Origin: an uncultured Christensenellaceae bacterium
Lineage (GTDB): Bacteria; Bacillota; Clostridia; Christensenellales; UMGS416
Assembly: GCA_944376795.1 (NCBI GenBank)
Contig: CALWDW010000048.1
Span: forward strand, 34,088 to 98,087
Reading direction: 5' to 3'
DNA: 64,000 nucleotides
Notes under the pieces: model-generated
Told to the model about the DNA's origin: nothing
The model's database searches: none
What the model saw: only the letters and a program-made list of their open reading frames with translations
In this document: positions 43,498 to 52,217 of the stretch, piece after piece
Layout: each line of letters starts with the position of its first letter
Position numbering within the stretch: position 1 is the stretch's first letter
Made by a program: the position numbers and the translations under genes

Positions 43498-44565
43498 TTA
43501 CCGCCAGCGGGCGATGCGCTTGAGCACCTCCTGGGCGGTCGCCTCCGTATCAATCCCCTCGATAGAGGCGAAGTAGACGCCCTCAGGCCGCAGGGTGGCA
43601 AAGACCTCTTCCAGTTCCCGCAGCTGGATATACAGGGCGATTCCCTTGCCCGCTTTTTGGATCTTCTGGTATACCGGCGTCCAGCGGGCATAACCTTCAT
43701 TCCCCGCGCCGCAGACCCACTGGACCGCGTTGAGCTCAGGGATCTCCAGTAAGACGTCCAGGTGGCGCAGCGCCCCCGGCCCGTCCAGATGATAGATGGA
43801 CTGGTCGTAGAAGCGGCACTCTTCCCGAATGCCCGGCAGGAATACCTCCTCAAACATGGCCGTGCTGATCATGCATGAGAAGTCGTTGGAGGGAATATAG
43901 AACTTCCCCTCCCCCAAGAGATTCCCCATCCAGGAGAAGGAGGGATACCCGGCGGCATGGAGCTTGGCATAGAAGTGGTCGTATGCCGCGAAATACTCGG
44001 CCTGGGCCCGGGGAAGCTCGGCCTTAACATAGTCCAGGTTCTCAATCATATCCATGGCCAGGTTGGCCGGGTCCCGCAGAGCCGCCAAATGGTCTCCGCC
44101 AGGATGGAAATCGGTCAGTCCCACCATAAACCGTCCCTGGCTGCGTTCCAGCAGCGCATCGGTCAATTGGTCCATGGCCCGCAGCAGGGGATGGTTCCAG
44201 TCCAGTCGCACCTTCCCCCCATCGCGTTCCCAGTCCTCTACAATGGGTTCGCTCCATGACGTGGTCTCGGTAAAGTGGAGAGGGCAGCCGCACCAAGCCG
44301 AGTAAATCTCCGGGCCCAGGTTGGGGAAAACCGCCGGCAGTGCGTCCCCCAGATAAACCACGCCCTCCACATCATAGGCATAGCGGTCGGCCCGTTCCTC
44401 AATATCCAGCCACCAGGCGTCCCAGTCGGGATGCTCCTTCCCCGCAAACGGCGGCCGTCCCTTCTTCGGCAGCCGGATCTCCACCGGGGGCCGGTCGGCC
44501 ACATCTCCCGCCCAGAACGCGCGGAACCGCTCCCGCGTCTCCGGATACTGCGCCAAAAAATCCAT
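43498..44565 (-). CDS. uroporphyrinogen-decarboxylase-fold protein (trimethylamine-corrinoid-protein-2-like)
   Basis: 355 residues, cytoplasmic. The sequence resembles the UroD/MtaA/CmuA methyltransferase superfamily: WWLDIEERADRYAYDVEG, MVGLTDFHPGGDHLAALRD, SWMGNLLGEGKFYIPSNDFSCMIS, and a late YHLDGPGALRHLDVLLEIPEL in which His-Leu-Asp could serve a metal or substrate. Databases name close relatives trimethylamine corrinoid protein 2, although no corrinoid-binding motif (DxHxxG) is visible in this protein. It probably moves a methyl group or binds a related one-carbon donor. AAGGAGG lies 8 bases before the ATG; the upstream extension is rejected. Confidence 0.65.
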   Translation of the reverse strand: MDFLAQYPETRERFRAFWAGDVADRPPVEIRLPKKGRPPFAGKEHPDWDAWWLDIEERADRYAYDVEGVVYLGDALPAVFPNLGPEIYSAWCGCPLHFTETTSWSEPIVEDWERDGGKVRLDWNHPLLRAMDQLTDALLERSQGRFMVGLTDFHPGGDHLAALRDPANLAMDMIENLDYVKAELPRAQAEYFAAYDHFYAKLHAAGYPSFSWMGNLLGEGKFYIPSNDFSCMISTAMFEEVFLPGIREECRFYDQSIYHLDGPGALRHLDVLLEIPELNAVQWVCGAGNEGYARWTPVYQKIQKAGKGIALYIQLRELEEVFATLRPEGVYFASIEGIDTEATAQEVLKRIARWR

Positions 44566-44596
44566 GGAAGCCTCCTCCTTAGTCCTTTCTTTTGCC

Positions 44597-44625
44597 ATTG
44601 TATCCAAATCATTCTCCCGATGCCA
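44597..44625 (-). promoter_or_regulatory. candidate promoter of the UroD-like gene
   Basis: TGGCAT, 17 bases, TACAAT, about 32 bases before the start. Confidence 0.45.
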
Positions 44626-44735
44626 TAGAGGAGTTTCGCCAAAGTATGGGAAATATGGATCCTTATTTCCTTCGATATGGACAAAAGCTTTTCCCCTCCC
44701 CGCCGATAGGGAAAGCAGGCGGCCGGTCTCTGCGC

Positions 44736-44779
44736 AAAAAAAGGCGCGAAGAACCTTCCGCACGATGGTTCTCCGCGCC
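44736..44779 (-). terminator. terminator of the small gene at 44807-45118
   Basis: GGCGCGgAGAACC pairs with GGTTCTtCGCGCC around an 11-base loop. On the minus strand TTTTTTT follows. Confidence 0.88.
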
Positions 44780-44806
44780 TCCCTACGCCGGCAAAAAGCA
44801 GGGCCG

Positions 44807-45118
44807 CTAGTCCTCTTCGGGAAACACTGCCTCCTGGAGATACGCCAAAAGCGCGGTATCCTCCTCCTGGGGCTGCTCCTCTGCCAAGATCTCCTGCCGC
44901 AGGCTCTCCAGCAGCGCACGGCGCATGGCCTGGGGCCGGAGGTTCAGTCCAACCCCCATACGCCCCAGGCTGGCCGCCAAAGACGCCCAGCTCTCCAGCA
45001 GGCCATCCTCCTGCTGCATGGCCCGGTAAAATGCCGCCGTCTCCTCCAAAAGGCAAACCTTCCGCTCCTCGATCTCCCGCAGGCGCGCCGCAATATCCAG
45101 CTGCCAGGTCTTCTTCAC
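44807..45118 (-). CDS. small helical protein of unknown function
   Basis: About 103 residues, predicted almost all helix and soluble (LREIEERKVCLLEETAAFYRAM, RALLESLRQEILAEEQ), with an acidic end. No family was recognised; it could be a small adaptor or FlgN-like chaperone-sized protein, but no supporting context exists. GTG is chosen because GAGAGGG lies 6 bases before it. The ATG two codons upstream touches that site, and the ATG at 45160 lies inside the promoter. A strong promoter and terminator bracket it, which argues it is real. Confidence 0.6.
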   Translation of the reverse strand: MKKTWQLDIAARLREIEERKVCLLEETAAFYRAMQQEDGLLESWASLAASLGRMGVGLNLRPQAMRRALLESLRQEILAEEQPQEEDTALLAYLQEAVFPEED

Positions 45119-45149
45119 AGCCATCCCTCTCTTCCCATAGTCTTTTCTG

Positions 45150-45179
45150 ATGATACGCATGGAAGAAGGCGCCTGTCAA
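45150..45179 (-). promoter_or_regulatory. promoter of the small gene at 44807-45118
   Basis: Perfect TTGACA, 18 bases, TATCAT. It overlaps the upstream part of the longest ORF and so fixes the start further in. Confidence 0.7.
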
Positions 45180-45198
45180 TGCCTTCGCAAAAGAGGTG

Positions 45199-46644
45199 TC
45201 AATCCGACGAAATTCCCCTCGCATAGGCCCGGTGGTACCGCTCCAGCCGCTCCGCCAGGAAGTCCTTCCTTTGGGGCCGGCAGACCGTTCCCTGCGGCGG
45301 CTGGTAATCCAGCGGGGAGGGGAGCCGCCCCAGGGCCGCATGCCCGGCCACGGCAGCCCCCACCGCCGAGGTATGCTCTCCCGGGGTATACTCCAAGGGC
45401 CGCCCAAAAATATCCGCCGCCAGCTGCCGGTAGAAAGCCGACTGGGTAATGCCCCCGGAAAGCAGAACATCCTGCGGCTCCCCCAGGCCTTGGGTCAGGG
45501 GCGCGTAGCAGTCATACAGATTGAACAGGATCCCCTCCAGCACGGCGTAATAGAGATCGGCAGGGCCATGCCTTCCGGTAAGCCCCACAAATCCCCCGGT
45601 GCGGTCGTCCCGCCACCCGGGACAGCGCTCGCCAAAGAGGAAGGGCAGAAAAATCGGGGCATGCTCCCTATCCACTCCATCCAAAAGCGCATCCAAATCC
45701 TTCAAGCTGTAGCGGCCGCCCAGGCAATTTTCCAGCAGCCAGGTCACGCAGTTTCCGGCTCCCGAGGTTGCCGCGCCAGCAATGTAGGTATTCCTCCAAA
45801 GGTAATAACACCAGTTCCCCTGAGCCTCCGGAAGCAGCGGCTTCCTGCAGGCCATGCGCAGCGCGCCGCTGGTGCCCACCGAAAAAGTCATCCTGCCCGG
45901 ACCGGCGCCGGCGCCCACCTGGTTCAGGCCGCCATCCGCGCCCCCCACGGCCACCGGCAGCCCCGCGGGCAGCCCCGTCCGCGCTGCCGCATCGTCGGCC
46001 AGCGGCCGGGTTTCCTCCATCTCCGCCAGCTCAGGCAGCCAGTCCGGATGGATGCCGGCCATGTCCAGCACCTGCGCGTCCCACATACCGGAGTCCAGGC
46101 CCAGGAGCCCGCTTCCGGAGGCGGTATTGCGGCTCAGGAGCCGCGCCCCCGTCAGGTCTTCCATCATGGCCTCCGCCAGGCTGGAGACGCGGGCCGTGCG
46201 CCGGGCGATGGAGGGATCCTCCCCGCAAAGGGCCCGATACTGCCAAAGGGGATACATGCTGTGAATCACGCAGCCGGTGCGCCGGTACAGCCACAGCCCC
46301 AGCGCCGGATCCTGCTTGGCCCGGGCCACGGTATCCGCCGCCCGGGTGCTGGCCCAGGTCAGCAGAGGCGACAGCGGCCTCCCCGTCCGGTCCCAAAGCT
46401 CCATGCTGTGCCAAATGGAGGACAGCGCGATGGCCTGTATCTGTATGCCTGCTGCCTGCGCGTCCCGCGCCGCCTGGGCCATGGCCGACTCCATAGCCGC
46501 CAGCACCATCCTGCGATCCAGCGTATCCACCGTCGAGGCCCCGGGCGGATAGGGACGCTCCACCAACAGGCGCACCCCCGTCTCCAGGGAATGCACCACC
46601 GCCTTGGCAGCCCGGGTGCTGCATTCCACCGCCAATACCGCCAT
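45199..46644 (-). CDS. gntK: FGGY-family sugar kinase, probably gluconokinase
   Basis: 481 residues. FGGY kinases phosphorylate polyols and sugars. The N-terminal phosphate loop is AVECSTRAAKAVV, and the second domain has VGGADGGLNQVG, FSVGTSGALR and LLSGGITQSAFYRQLAADIFGRPL. WASTRAADT and PLWQYRAL with the downstream WCYYLWRNTYIAGAATSGAG fit bacterial gluconokinases of this family. Co-transcription behind 6-phosphogluconate dehydrogenase (13-base gap) makes gluconate the likely substrate. AAGGAG lies 6 bases before the ATG; the 81-codon upstream extension runs into gnd. No gluconate permease is adjacent. Confidence 0.85.
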   Translation of the reverse strand: MAVLAVECSTRAAKAVVHSLETGVRLLVERPYPPGASTVDTLDRRMVLAAMESAMAQAARDAQAAGIQIQAIALSSIWHSMELWDRTGRPLSPLLTWASTRAADTVARAKQDPALGLWLYRRTGCVIHSMYPLWQYRALCGEDPSIARRTARVSSLAEAMMEDLTGARLLSRNTASGSGLLGLDSGMWDAQVLDMAGIHPDWLPELAEMEETRPLADDAAARTGLPAGLPVAVGGADGGLNQVGAGAGPGRMTFSVGTSGALRMACRKPLLPEAQGNWCYYLWRNTYIAGAATSGAGNCVTWLLENCLGGRYSLKDLDALLDGVDREHAPIFLPFLFGERCPGWRDDRTGGFVGLTGRHGPADLYYAVLEGILFNLYDCYAPLTQGLGEPQDVLLSGGITQSAFYRQLAADIFGRPLEYTPGEHTSAVGAAVAGHAALGRLPSPLDYQPPQGTVCRPQRKDFLAERLERYHRAYARGISSD

Positions 46645-46657
46645 GCCGATCTCCTTC

Positions 46658-48067
46658 CTAGAGCCCCCACGCGGTGTGGAAGCTTCCTTCCCGATCCACG
46701 CGGCGGTAGGTGTGGGCCCCAAAGCAGTCCCGCTGGGCCTGCAGCAGATGGGCCGGCAGCGTTTCGGACCGGTATCCGTCATAGTAGGCCAAGGCCGAGG
46801 CCATGCAGGGCATCGGAACGCCGTCCAGGATGCCCTGGGCCACACTCTGCCGCCAGCCCTCCTGCGCCTGCTCCAGGGCCTGGGCAAAGGCCGGGGCCAG
46901 CATCAGGTTCTCCAGGTCGGGATTCTCGTCATAGGCCGCCTTGATCTCCCGCAGGAAGCGGGCCCGTATGATGCAGCCCCCGCGCCAGAGCATGGCGATT
47001 TCCCCCGGGCGAAGCTTCCAGCCATACTGATGCGAAGCCTCCCGCAGGAGGGCAAAGCCCTGGGCATAGGCACAAATTTTGCTGGCGTAAAGGGCCTGCC
47101 GCAGCGCCTCCACCCGCTCCATCGGATCCGGGCCGCTTTTCCAGCCCGGGCCTGCCAGCGTCCGGGACGCCGCCTGCCGTTCCGCCTTCATCGCCGACAG
47201 GCAGCGGGCGAATACCGCCTCCGCCACCGTGGGCGCCGGCACACCCATCTGCAGGGCCTCCCGGCTGGTCCACATTCCGGTACCCTTCTGCTCCGCCGTG
47301 TCCAAAATGACCCGCACCAAAGGCAGCCCCGTCTCCGGGTCCTTCCGACGCAGAATGGCAGCGGTAATCTCCATCAGGTAGCTGTCCAGCGCCCCCCAGT
47401 TCCATTCCTCCATGACCCTTGCAATGGCGTCCTCCTCCATGCCTGCCTGCCGCAGCACCCAGTACGCCTCGCAGATCAGCTGCATGTCCCCATACTCGAT
47501 ACCGTTATGCACCGCCTTGACGAAGTGTCCCGCGCCTCCAGGTCCCACCCAGCCGCAGCACGGCTCCCCTTCGGCCCGGGCCGCAATGGAGCGCAGGATG
47601 GGCGCGGCGCTCTCCCAGCCTTCCCGGGACCCTCCCGCCATCAGCGAAGGCCCCCAAAGCGCTCCTTCCTCGCCGCCCGAGACCCCTACGCCCAGGAAGG
47701 CCACGCCGCGGCGGTCCAAGGCCTGCTCCCGGCGGATGGTGTCCTGGTAAAAGGAATTCCCGCCGTCAATGACGACATCACCCGGTTCCAAATAGGGCAG
47801 CAGCCCCTCCAGCACCGCGTCCACCGGACCGCCCGCCCGCACCATCAGCATCAAGCGCCGGGGCCGGCGCAGCGACGCCGCCAGCACTGCCAGGTCCTCG
47901 GTAACGCCAATGCCCTCCGCCTCTGCCACAGCCGCAAAGCCTGCGGGCATGTCCTCTTTCCGGTTATAGGCGGCTACGTGCCAGCCCTGCCGGGCCATGT
48001 TGCGCGCCAGGTTCTGCCCCATCACCCCCAGGCCCACCATGGCGATATCATACGCTTTCGTTTCCAT
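46658..48067 (-). CDS. gnd: 6-phosphogluconate dehydrogenase, decarboxylating
   Basis: 469 residues, full length. It oxidises 6-phosphogluconate to ribulose 5-phosphate and CO2. The N-terminal motif is GLGVMGQNLARNMARQGW followed by YNRKED, whose Arg suits NADP. The catalytic motifs are GVSGGEEGALWGPSLM (Ser-Gly-Gly), GAGHFVKAVHNGIEYGDMQ (Lys and His-Asn) and the C-terminal AQRDCFGAHTYRRVDREG. The ATG behind GGGAGG is used; the 22-codon upstream extension passes through the promoter. Together with gntK it channels gluconate into the pentose phosphate pathway. Confidence 0.96.
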   Translation of the reverse strand: METKAYDIAMVGLGVMGQNLARNMARQGWHVAAYNRKEDMPAGFAAVAEAEGIGVTEDLAVLAASLRRPRRLMLMVRAGGPVDAVLEGLLPYLEPGDVVIDGGNSFYQDTIRREQALDRRGVAFLGVGVSGGEEGALWGPSLMAGGSREGWESAAPILRSIAARAEGEPCCGWVGPGGAGHFVKAVHNGIEYGDMQLICEAYWVLRQAGMEEDAIARVMEEWNWGALDSYLMEITAAILRRKDPETGLPLVRVILDTAEQKGTGMWTSREALQMGVPAPTVAEAVFARCLSAMKAERQAASRTLAGPGWKSGPDPMERVEALRQALYASKICAYAQGFALLREASHQYGWKLRPGEIAMLWRGGCIIRARFLREIKAAYDENPDLENLMLAPAFAQALEQAQEGWRQSVAQGILDGVPMPCMASALAYYDGYRSETLPAHLLQAQRDCFGAHTYRRVDREGSFHTAWGL

Positions 48068-48091
48068 CGGCGTCCTCCCTTCCATGCGGCT

Positions 48092-48120
48092 ATTATAACA
48101 GGGCCCGAAAGCCATCACAA
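48092..48120 (-). promoter_or_regulatory. promoter of gnd-gntK
   Basis: TTGTGA, 17 bases, TATAAT, about 25 bases before the ATG. Confidence 0.7.
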
Positions 48121-48137
48121 GCTCCGGGCCCATGGCA

Positions 48138-48183
48138 AAGGGCGCAAAGCCCAGGGGAACCGCTCCCCACGCTCAGCGCCCTC
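48138..48183 (-). terminator. terminator of the fatty-acid operon
   Basis: AGGGCGC/GCGCCCT outer stem with an inner GGGGA/TCCCC hairpin. On the minus strand TTTGCC follows. Confidence 0.65.
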
Positions 48184-48197
48184 CGAATATCTCTTCG

Positions 48198-49028
48198 TCA
48201 TCCGTTCTGCGGGTCCAGCCCACAGTCCCCCATCCGGCGGAAGCGCCGGTACCGGTCCTCACGGAGCGTCGATGTATCCATGGCATCCAGCTCCTCCAGG
48301 CTGCGCAGGAAGAAATCCTTCATCGCCTGGGCCACGGCCTGGACGTCCTCCTGGGCGCCGCCGGGCGGCTCCGGAATGACCTCCTCTACAATCCCCATGG
48401 CGTAGACCTCCCGCGCCGTCATCCGCATCAGCCCCGCGGCCTCCTTGGCCCGGGCGGCATCCTTCCACAGGATGGCGGCAAAGCCCTCCGGGGAAAGGAT
48501 GGAGTAAACGGCGTTCTCCAGCATGGCCACGCGATTGGCGCTGGCCAAGGCCAACGCGCCGCCGGAGCCGCCTTCCCCAATCAGAACCGCAACGGCAGGC
48601 ACCGAAAGCTGCATCATCAGCTGCAGATTCTCGGCAATGGCCTGCCCTTGTCCCCGTTCCTCGGCGCCGATCCCACAGTAAGCCCCCTGGGTATCCACAA
48701 TCAGCAGCACCGGCCGGCCAAACTTCTCCGCCTGGCGCATGAGCCGTTGGCTTTTACGGTACCCCTCCGGGTTCGCGCAGCCAAAGTTTCGGGCAATCTT
48801 TTCCTTGGTATCCCCGCCCTTCTCCTGGGCAATAACCGTCACGGGCCGGCCCTCCAGGCGGCCGATTCCTCCGATCACGGCTTGATCGTCTCCAAAGCGC
48901 CGGTCTCCGTGTAGCTCCACAAAATCGGTAAAAATGCCGTCTATATAGGTCTTGGCCGTGGGCCGCGCCGCCTCCCGCGCATGCTCCACACGCTCCCAGG
49001 CCGAAACCGGCGTCATTTGCTCATCCAT
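48198..49028 (-). CDS. accA: acetyl-CoA carboxylase carboxyltransferase subunit alpha
   Basis: 276 residues. Together with AccD it transfers CO2 from biotin to acetyl-CoA. The crotonase-like core carries TYIDGIFTDFVELHGDRRFGDD, GGIGRLEGRPVTVIAQEKG, LIVDTQGAYCGIGAEERGQ and IGEGGSGGALALA, all AccA hallmarks. The N-terminal coiled extension of E. coli AccA is short, as in other Clostridia. The ATG lies behind AGGAGG inside the end of accD (8-base overlap), so the two subunits are translationally coupled. It is the last gene of the operon. Confidence 0.96.
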   Translation of the reverse strand: MDEQMTPVSAWERVEHAREAARPTAKTYIDGIFTDFVELHGDRRFGDDQAVIGGIGRLEGRPVTVIAQEKGGDTKEKIARNFGCANPEGYRKSQRLMRQAEKFGRPVLLIVDTQGAYCGIGAEERGQGQAIAENLQLMMQLSVPAVAVLIGEGGSGGALALASANRVAMLENAVYSILSPEGFAAILWKDAARAKEAAGLMRMTAREVYAMGIVEEVIPEPPGGAQEDVQAVAQAMKDFFLRSLEELDAMDTSTLREDRYRRFRRMGDCGLDPQNG

Positions 49029-49944
49029 GGCGCACCTCCTGATGATGCAGACGCAGGAGCTGTCCCAGCCGTCCCGGCAGTTCCCGCCGGGGGACGATGG
49101 CGTCCACAAACCCCTTGTCCATGACAAACTCCGCCCGCTGGAAGCCCTCCGGCAGGCTCTGCTTGACGGTCTGTTCAATGACCCGCTTTCCGGCAAAGCC
49201 CACCAGCGCGCCGGGCTCCGCCAGGATGATGTCTCCCAGCATGGCAAAGCTGGCGGTTACCCCGCCAGTCGTAGGGTCGGTCAGGACGGTAATATACAAC
49301 AGACCCGCTTCCCCGTGACGGCCCAGCGCCGCACTGGTCTTAGTCATCTGCATGAGGGAGACCAGCCCCTCCTGCATCCGCGCACCACCGGAGACGGTGA
49401 AAATCACCACCGGCAGCCGGCGCCGGGTAGCCTCCTCCACGCAGCGGGTGATCTTTTCCCCTACGGCAGCGCCCATGGAACCCATCATAAAGTTGCCATC
49501 CATAACGGCAATCATCACCGGTTCCCCCTGGATGGTGGCATATCCGGTTACTACAGCCTCCGTCAAGCCGGTATAGGCCCGCGCCGCTCGGAGCTTATTC
49601 TCGTAGCCCGGAAATTGAAGGGGATCATTTCCGGCCAGTTCGGCGTCCATCTCCACAAAGCTTCCCTCGTCCACCGTATATCCCAAACGCTGCCGGGCAG
49701 ACAGGCGCAGATGGTGCTGGCAACGTGGGCAGACCATTTGATTCTCCGTGATATCCTCGGTGAAGAGTACCGCATTGCAGGCCGGGCACTTGGCGAAAAT
49801 ATTGGTATCCTCGGGCGACATCTCCTTCGATTTGGCGGGGGGGATGGCGGCTTCTTGGCTGGGCCTGGCAGGCTTACGCGCCGCGGCGCCCAAGGGCACC
49901 GAAATCATAGCCTGGTTCTTCCGAATCTTGTCAAACATCCCCAC
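49021..49944 (-). CDS. accD: acetyl-CoA carboxylase carboxyltransferase subunit beta
   Basis: 307 residues. It pairs with AccA. The zinc finger CPACNAVLF...CPRCQHHLR near residues 53-75 is diagnostic. The carboxyltransferase core has VMDGNFMMGSMGAAVGEKI, SGGARMQEGLVSLMQM and ITVLTDPTTGGVTASFAMLGD. An N-terminal Pro/Lys-rich linker of about 45 residues precedes the finger. GTG is taken as the start with GGGGGTGAT upstream; the ATG two codons later is an alternative. It begins 6 bases after accC. Confidence 0.96.
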   Translation of the reverse strand: MGMFDKIRKNQAMISVPLGAAARKPARPSQEAAIPPAKSKEMSPEDTNIFAKCPACNAVLFTEDITENQMVCPRCQHHLRLSARQRLGYTVDEGSFVEMDAELAGNDPLQFPGYENKLRAARAYTGLTEAVVTGYATIQGEPVMIAVMDGNFMMGSMGAAVGEKITRCVEEATRRRLPVVIFTVSGGARMQEGLVSLMQMTKTSAALGRHGEAGLLYITVLTDPTTGGVTASFAMLGDIILAEPGALVGFAGKRVIEQTVKQSLPEGFQRAEFVMDKGFVDAIVPRRELPGRLGQLLRLHHQEVRHG

Positions 49945-49950
49945 AGTCTA

Positions 49951-51288
49951 TCACCCCCTATTTGCGATATAGGAGACGTCGTAGTCTCCGGCCAGGAACC
50001 CAGGCTCGTTGATGAGTTCCAGCATGAAGTCCATATTGGTGGCAACCCCTTCCACCACCAGCTCCATCAGGGCCATGTTCATACGGCGGATGGCATGTTC
50101 CCGGGTGGGCGCATGAACGATCAGCTTGCCCAGCATGGAGTCATAGTGGGGCGAGATCACCGTGCCCTGGTAGAGCATGCTGTCAAACCGCACTCCCGGG
50201 CCTCCGGGCACATGGAGGGACTGAATGGTCCCGCAGCAGGGGCGGAACCCGTGGGCGGGATCCTCCGCATTGATCCGGCACTCGATCGCGTGGCCGGAGG
50301 GATGGATGGCATCCTGGGTCAGGGTGAAAGGTTCCCCAGCGGCAATGCAGATCTGCTGCTCGATCAGGTCCACCCCGGTGATCATCTCGGTCACCGGATG
50401 CTCCACCTGAATGCGAGTATTCATCTCCATGAAATAATAGTTTCCCGCCTTATCCAGGAGGAATTCCACCGTGCCTGCATTGCTGTAGCCCGCGGCCAAG
50501 GCGGCACGCACCGCCATTTCCCCCATCTCGCGACGCAGCTCCGGCGAAATATGGGAGCAGGGCGCCTCCTCCAGCACCTTTTGGTTGCGGCGCTGCATGG
50601 AGCAGTTTCGCTCGCACAGGTGCACCGCCCGGCCATGTCCGTCCGCCAGGATCTGCACCTCGATATGATAGGCGTTCTCAATGCAGCGCTCCATATAGAG
50701 CCTCCCGTCGCCAAAGGCGGCCTGGGCCTCCGCCTGAGCGCTCTCATAGGCGGGCGTCAGCTCCTCCGGAGACTCGACGCGCCGAATCCCACGGCCGCCG
50801 CCGCCGGCTGCCGCCTTGATCATCACGGGATAGCCCACCTCTTCGGCCACCCGGAGGGCGTGCTCGGGTCCCTCCAAGGCCCCTTCCGATCCAGGGATCA
50901 CCCGCACCCCCGCCTCAATCATGGTACGCCGGGCCTGCAGCTTATCGCCCATCCGCTCAATGCACTCGGCACTGGGTCCAATGAAAGTTACACCGCACTT
51001 GGCGCACATCCGGGCAAAGCGCGCGTTTTCCGACAGGAAGCCATACCCGGGATGGATGGCCTCCGCCCCGGAAAGCTGCGCGGCCGAAAGCACGGAAAAG
51101 GGATTCAAATAGCTCTCCAACGGAGAGGCCGGCCCAATGCACAGCGATTCGTCGGCCAGCTGGACGTGCAGGGACTCCGCATCGGCCACCGAATGGATAG
51201 CAATCGTCTGGATCCCCATGGTTCGGCAGGCACGGATGATCCGCACCGCAATTTCGCCGCGGTTGGCTACCAGTATTTTGTGGAACAT
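49951..51288 (-). CDS. accC: acetyl-CoA carboxylase biotin carboxylase subunit
   Basis: 445 residues, full length. It carboxylates the biotin of AccB using ATP and bicarbonate. KILVANRGEIAVRIIRAC opens the protein. The ATP-grasp glycine loop is KAAAGGGGRGIR, and the metal and biotin sites lie in EMNTRIQVEHPVTEM and ECRINAEDP. AAGGAGG lies 6 bases before the ATG. It sits between fabZ and accD in the same transcript, the common clostridial order. Confidence 0.97.
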   Translation of the reverse strand: MFHKILVANRGEIAVRIIRACRTMGIQTIAIHSVADAESLHVQLADESLCIGPASPLESYLNPFSVLSAAQLSGAEAIHPGYGFLSENARFARMCAKCGVTFIGPSAECIERMGDKLQARRTMIEAGVRVIPGSEGALEGPEHALRVAEEVGYPVMIKAAAGGGGRGIRRVESPEELTPAYESAQAEAQAAFGDGRLYMERCIENAYHIEVQILADGHGRAVHLCERNCSMQRRNQKVLEEAPCSHISPELRREMGEMAVRAALAAGYSNAGTVEFLLDKAGNYYFMEMNTRIQVEHPVTEMITGVDLIEQQICIAAGEPFTLTQDAIHPSGHAIECRINAEDPAHGFRPCCGTIQSLHVPGGPGVRFDSMLYQGTVISPHYDSMLGKLIVHAPTREHAIRRMNMALMELVVEGVATNMDFMLELINEPGFLAGDYDVSYIANRG

Positions 51289-51319
51289 GCCGTCCTCCTT
51301 CCTAACAAGGGCCCAATGC

Positions 51320-51760
51320 TCACGCCTCAGCAGGACGATCCTGCAGTACGAACAGGATCTCCGCTGCGCAGGCTTCCTTTCCGTTTACCATGGCGGTGCC
51401 GCGGCCCCGGCCCGCCATATGAGAAATCCTGTCGATGGTAATCTCCAGCCGCAGGGTATCCCCCGGGCGGACCTGCTGACGGAAGCGCACCTTATCAATA
51501 CCGCCAAACATCGCCAGCTTCCCCCGGAACCTTTCATCTGACAGAATGGCTACCGCCCCGGTCTGGGCAATGCTCTCGGCAATGAGCACCCCAGGTACCA
51601 CCGGGTATCCAGGGAAATGCCCCTGGAAAAAGTACTCCTGCCCCGTCAGATCCCACTCCGCTATCGTATGCCTACCCGGTTCGTTCTCCAGCACACGGGT
51701 GAGCAGAATGAACGGCTCCCGGTGGGGAATAATCTCTTTGATTTCATCCAAATTCATCAT
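51320..51760 (-). CDS. fabZ: 3-hydroxyacyl-ACP dehydratase FabZ
   Basis: 146 residues. It removes water from 3-hydroxyacyl-ACP to give the trans-2-enoyl form. The hot-dog fold signature is IPHREPFILLTRV, followed by GHFPGYPVVPGVLIAESIAQTGAV, which holds the catalytic His and the Glu that together define FabZ. The first of two adjacent ATGs is used (10 bases from AAGGAG). The next step needs an enoyl-ACP reductase, which is not encoded in this operon. Confidence 0.96.
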   Translation of the reverse strand: MMNLDEIKEIIPHREPFILLTRVLENEPGRHTIAEWDLTGQEYFFQGHFPGYPVVPGVLIAESIAQTGAVAILSDERFRGKLAMFGGIDKVRFRQQVRPGDTLRLEITIDRISHMAGRGRGTAMVNGKEACAAEILFVLQDRPAEA

Positions 51761-51779
51761 TTTCCGGTACTCTCCTTGC

Positions 51780-52217
51780 TCAGAGGGGCTTGTACTGGTA
51801 GAGCTGCTGGCCAAATTCCACCAGGTCGCCCTCCTTGCTTCCCACCCAGACAATCTCGCCGTCCTCTTCCATGGTGATGTCATTCATCAGCTTCATGGCC
51901 TCCACGGTGCAGACGGTATCGCCCTTCTTCAGGCGGTCACCAATCTTGACCTCCTGCTTCAGCGCATGGAAGATGCCCACCATCGGACAGACCACCTCCC
52001 GGAGGTCCACGCCCATGGGCGACGCGGCCTCCGCTGCAGCAGCTGAGACAGGCTGCGGCCCCGAAACCGGCGCCGAGGCAGCAGCCGCAGGCGCCGCCGC
52101 CCATACGGGAGCGGCCTTCTCCATGCGGATCTTGAGTTCCTTCTCCTCAATCTCCAGCAGCGTCAGGCTTGAAGCGTTCATTGCCTGAATCAGGCGTTCC
52201 ATCCTCTCGATATCCAT
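51780..52217 (-). CDS. accB: biotin carboxyl carrier protein of acetyl-CoA carboxylase
   Basis: 145 residues. An N-terminal helix is followed by an Ala/Pro-rich hinge (about residues 35-68) and the biotinyl domain. Biotin attaches to Lys109 in EAMKLMN; the thumb region is present as EVVCPMVGIFHA. It shuttles carboxyl groups from AccC to AccD/AccA. The ATG directly follows the fabF stop, with GAGGAGG inside the end of fabF. Confidence 0.96.
   Translation of the reverse strand: MDIERMERLIQAMNASSLTLLEIEEKELKIRMEKAAPVWAAAPAAAASAPVSGPQPVSAAAAEAASPMGVDLREVVCPMVGIFHALKQEVKIGDRLKKGDTVCTVEAMKLMNDITMEEDGEIVWVGSKEGDLVEFGQQLYQYKPL

Noticed and set aside
45196..46944. 582-codon plus-strand ORF
   Set aside because: Antisense to gluconokinase. 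The Arg/Pro-rich composition is typical of a shadow frame.
48952..51441. 829-codon plus-strand ORF
   Set aside because: Antisense to accA, accD and accC, which are unmistakable.
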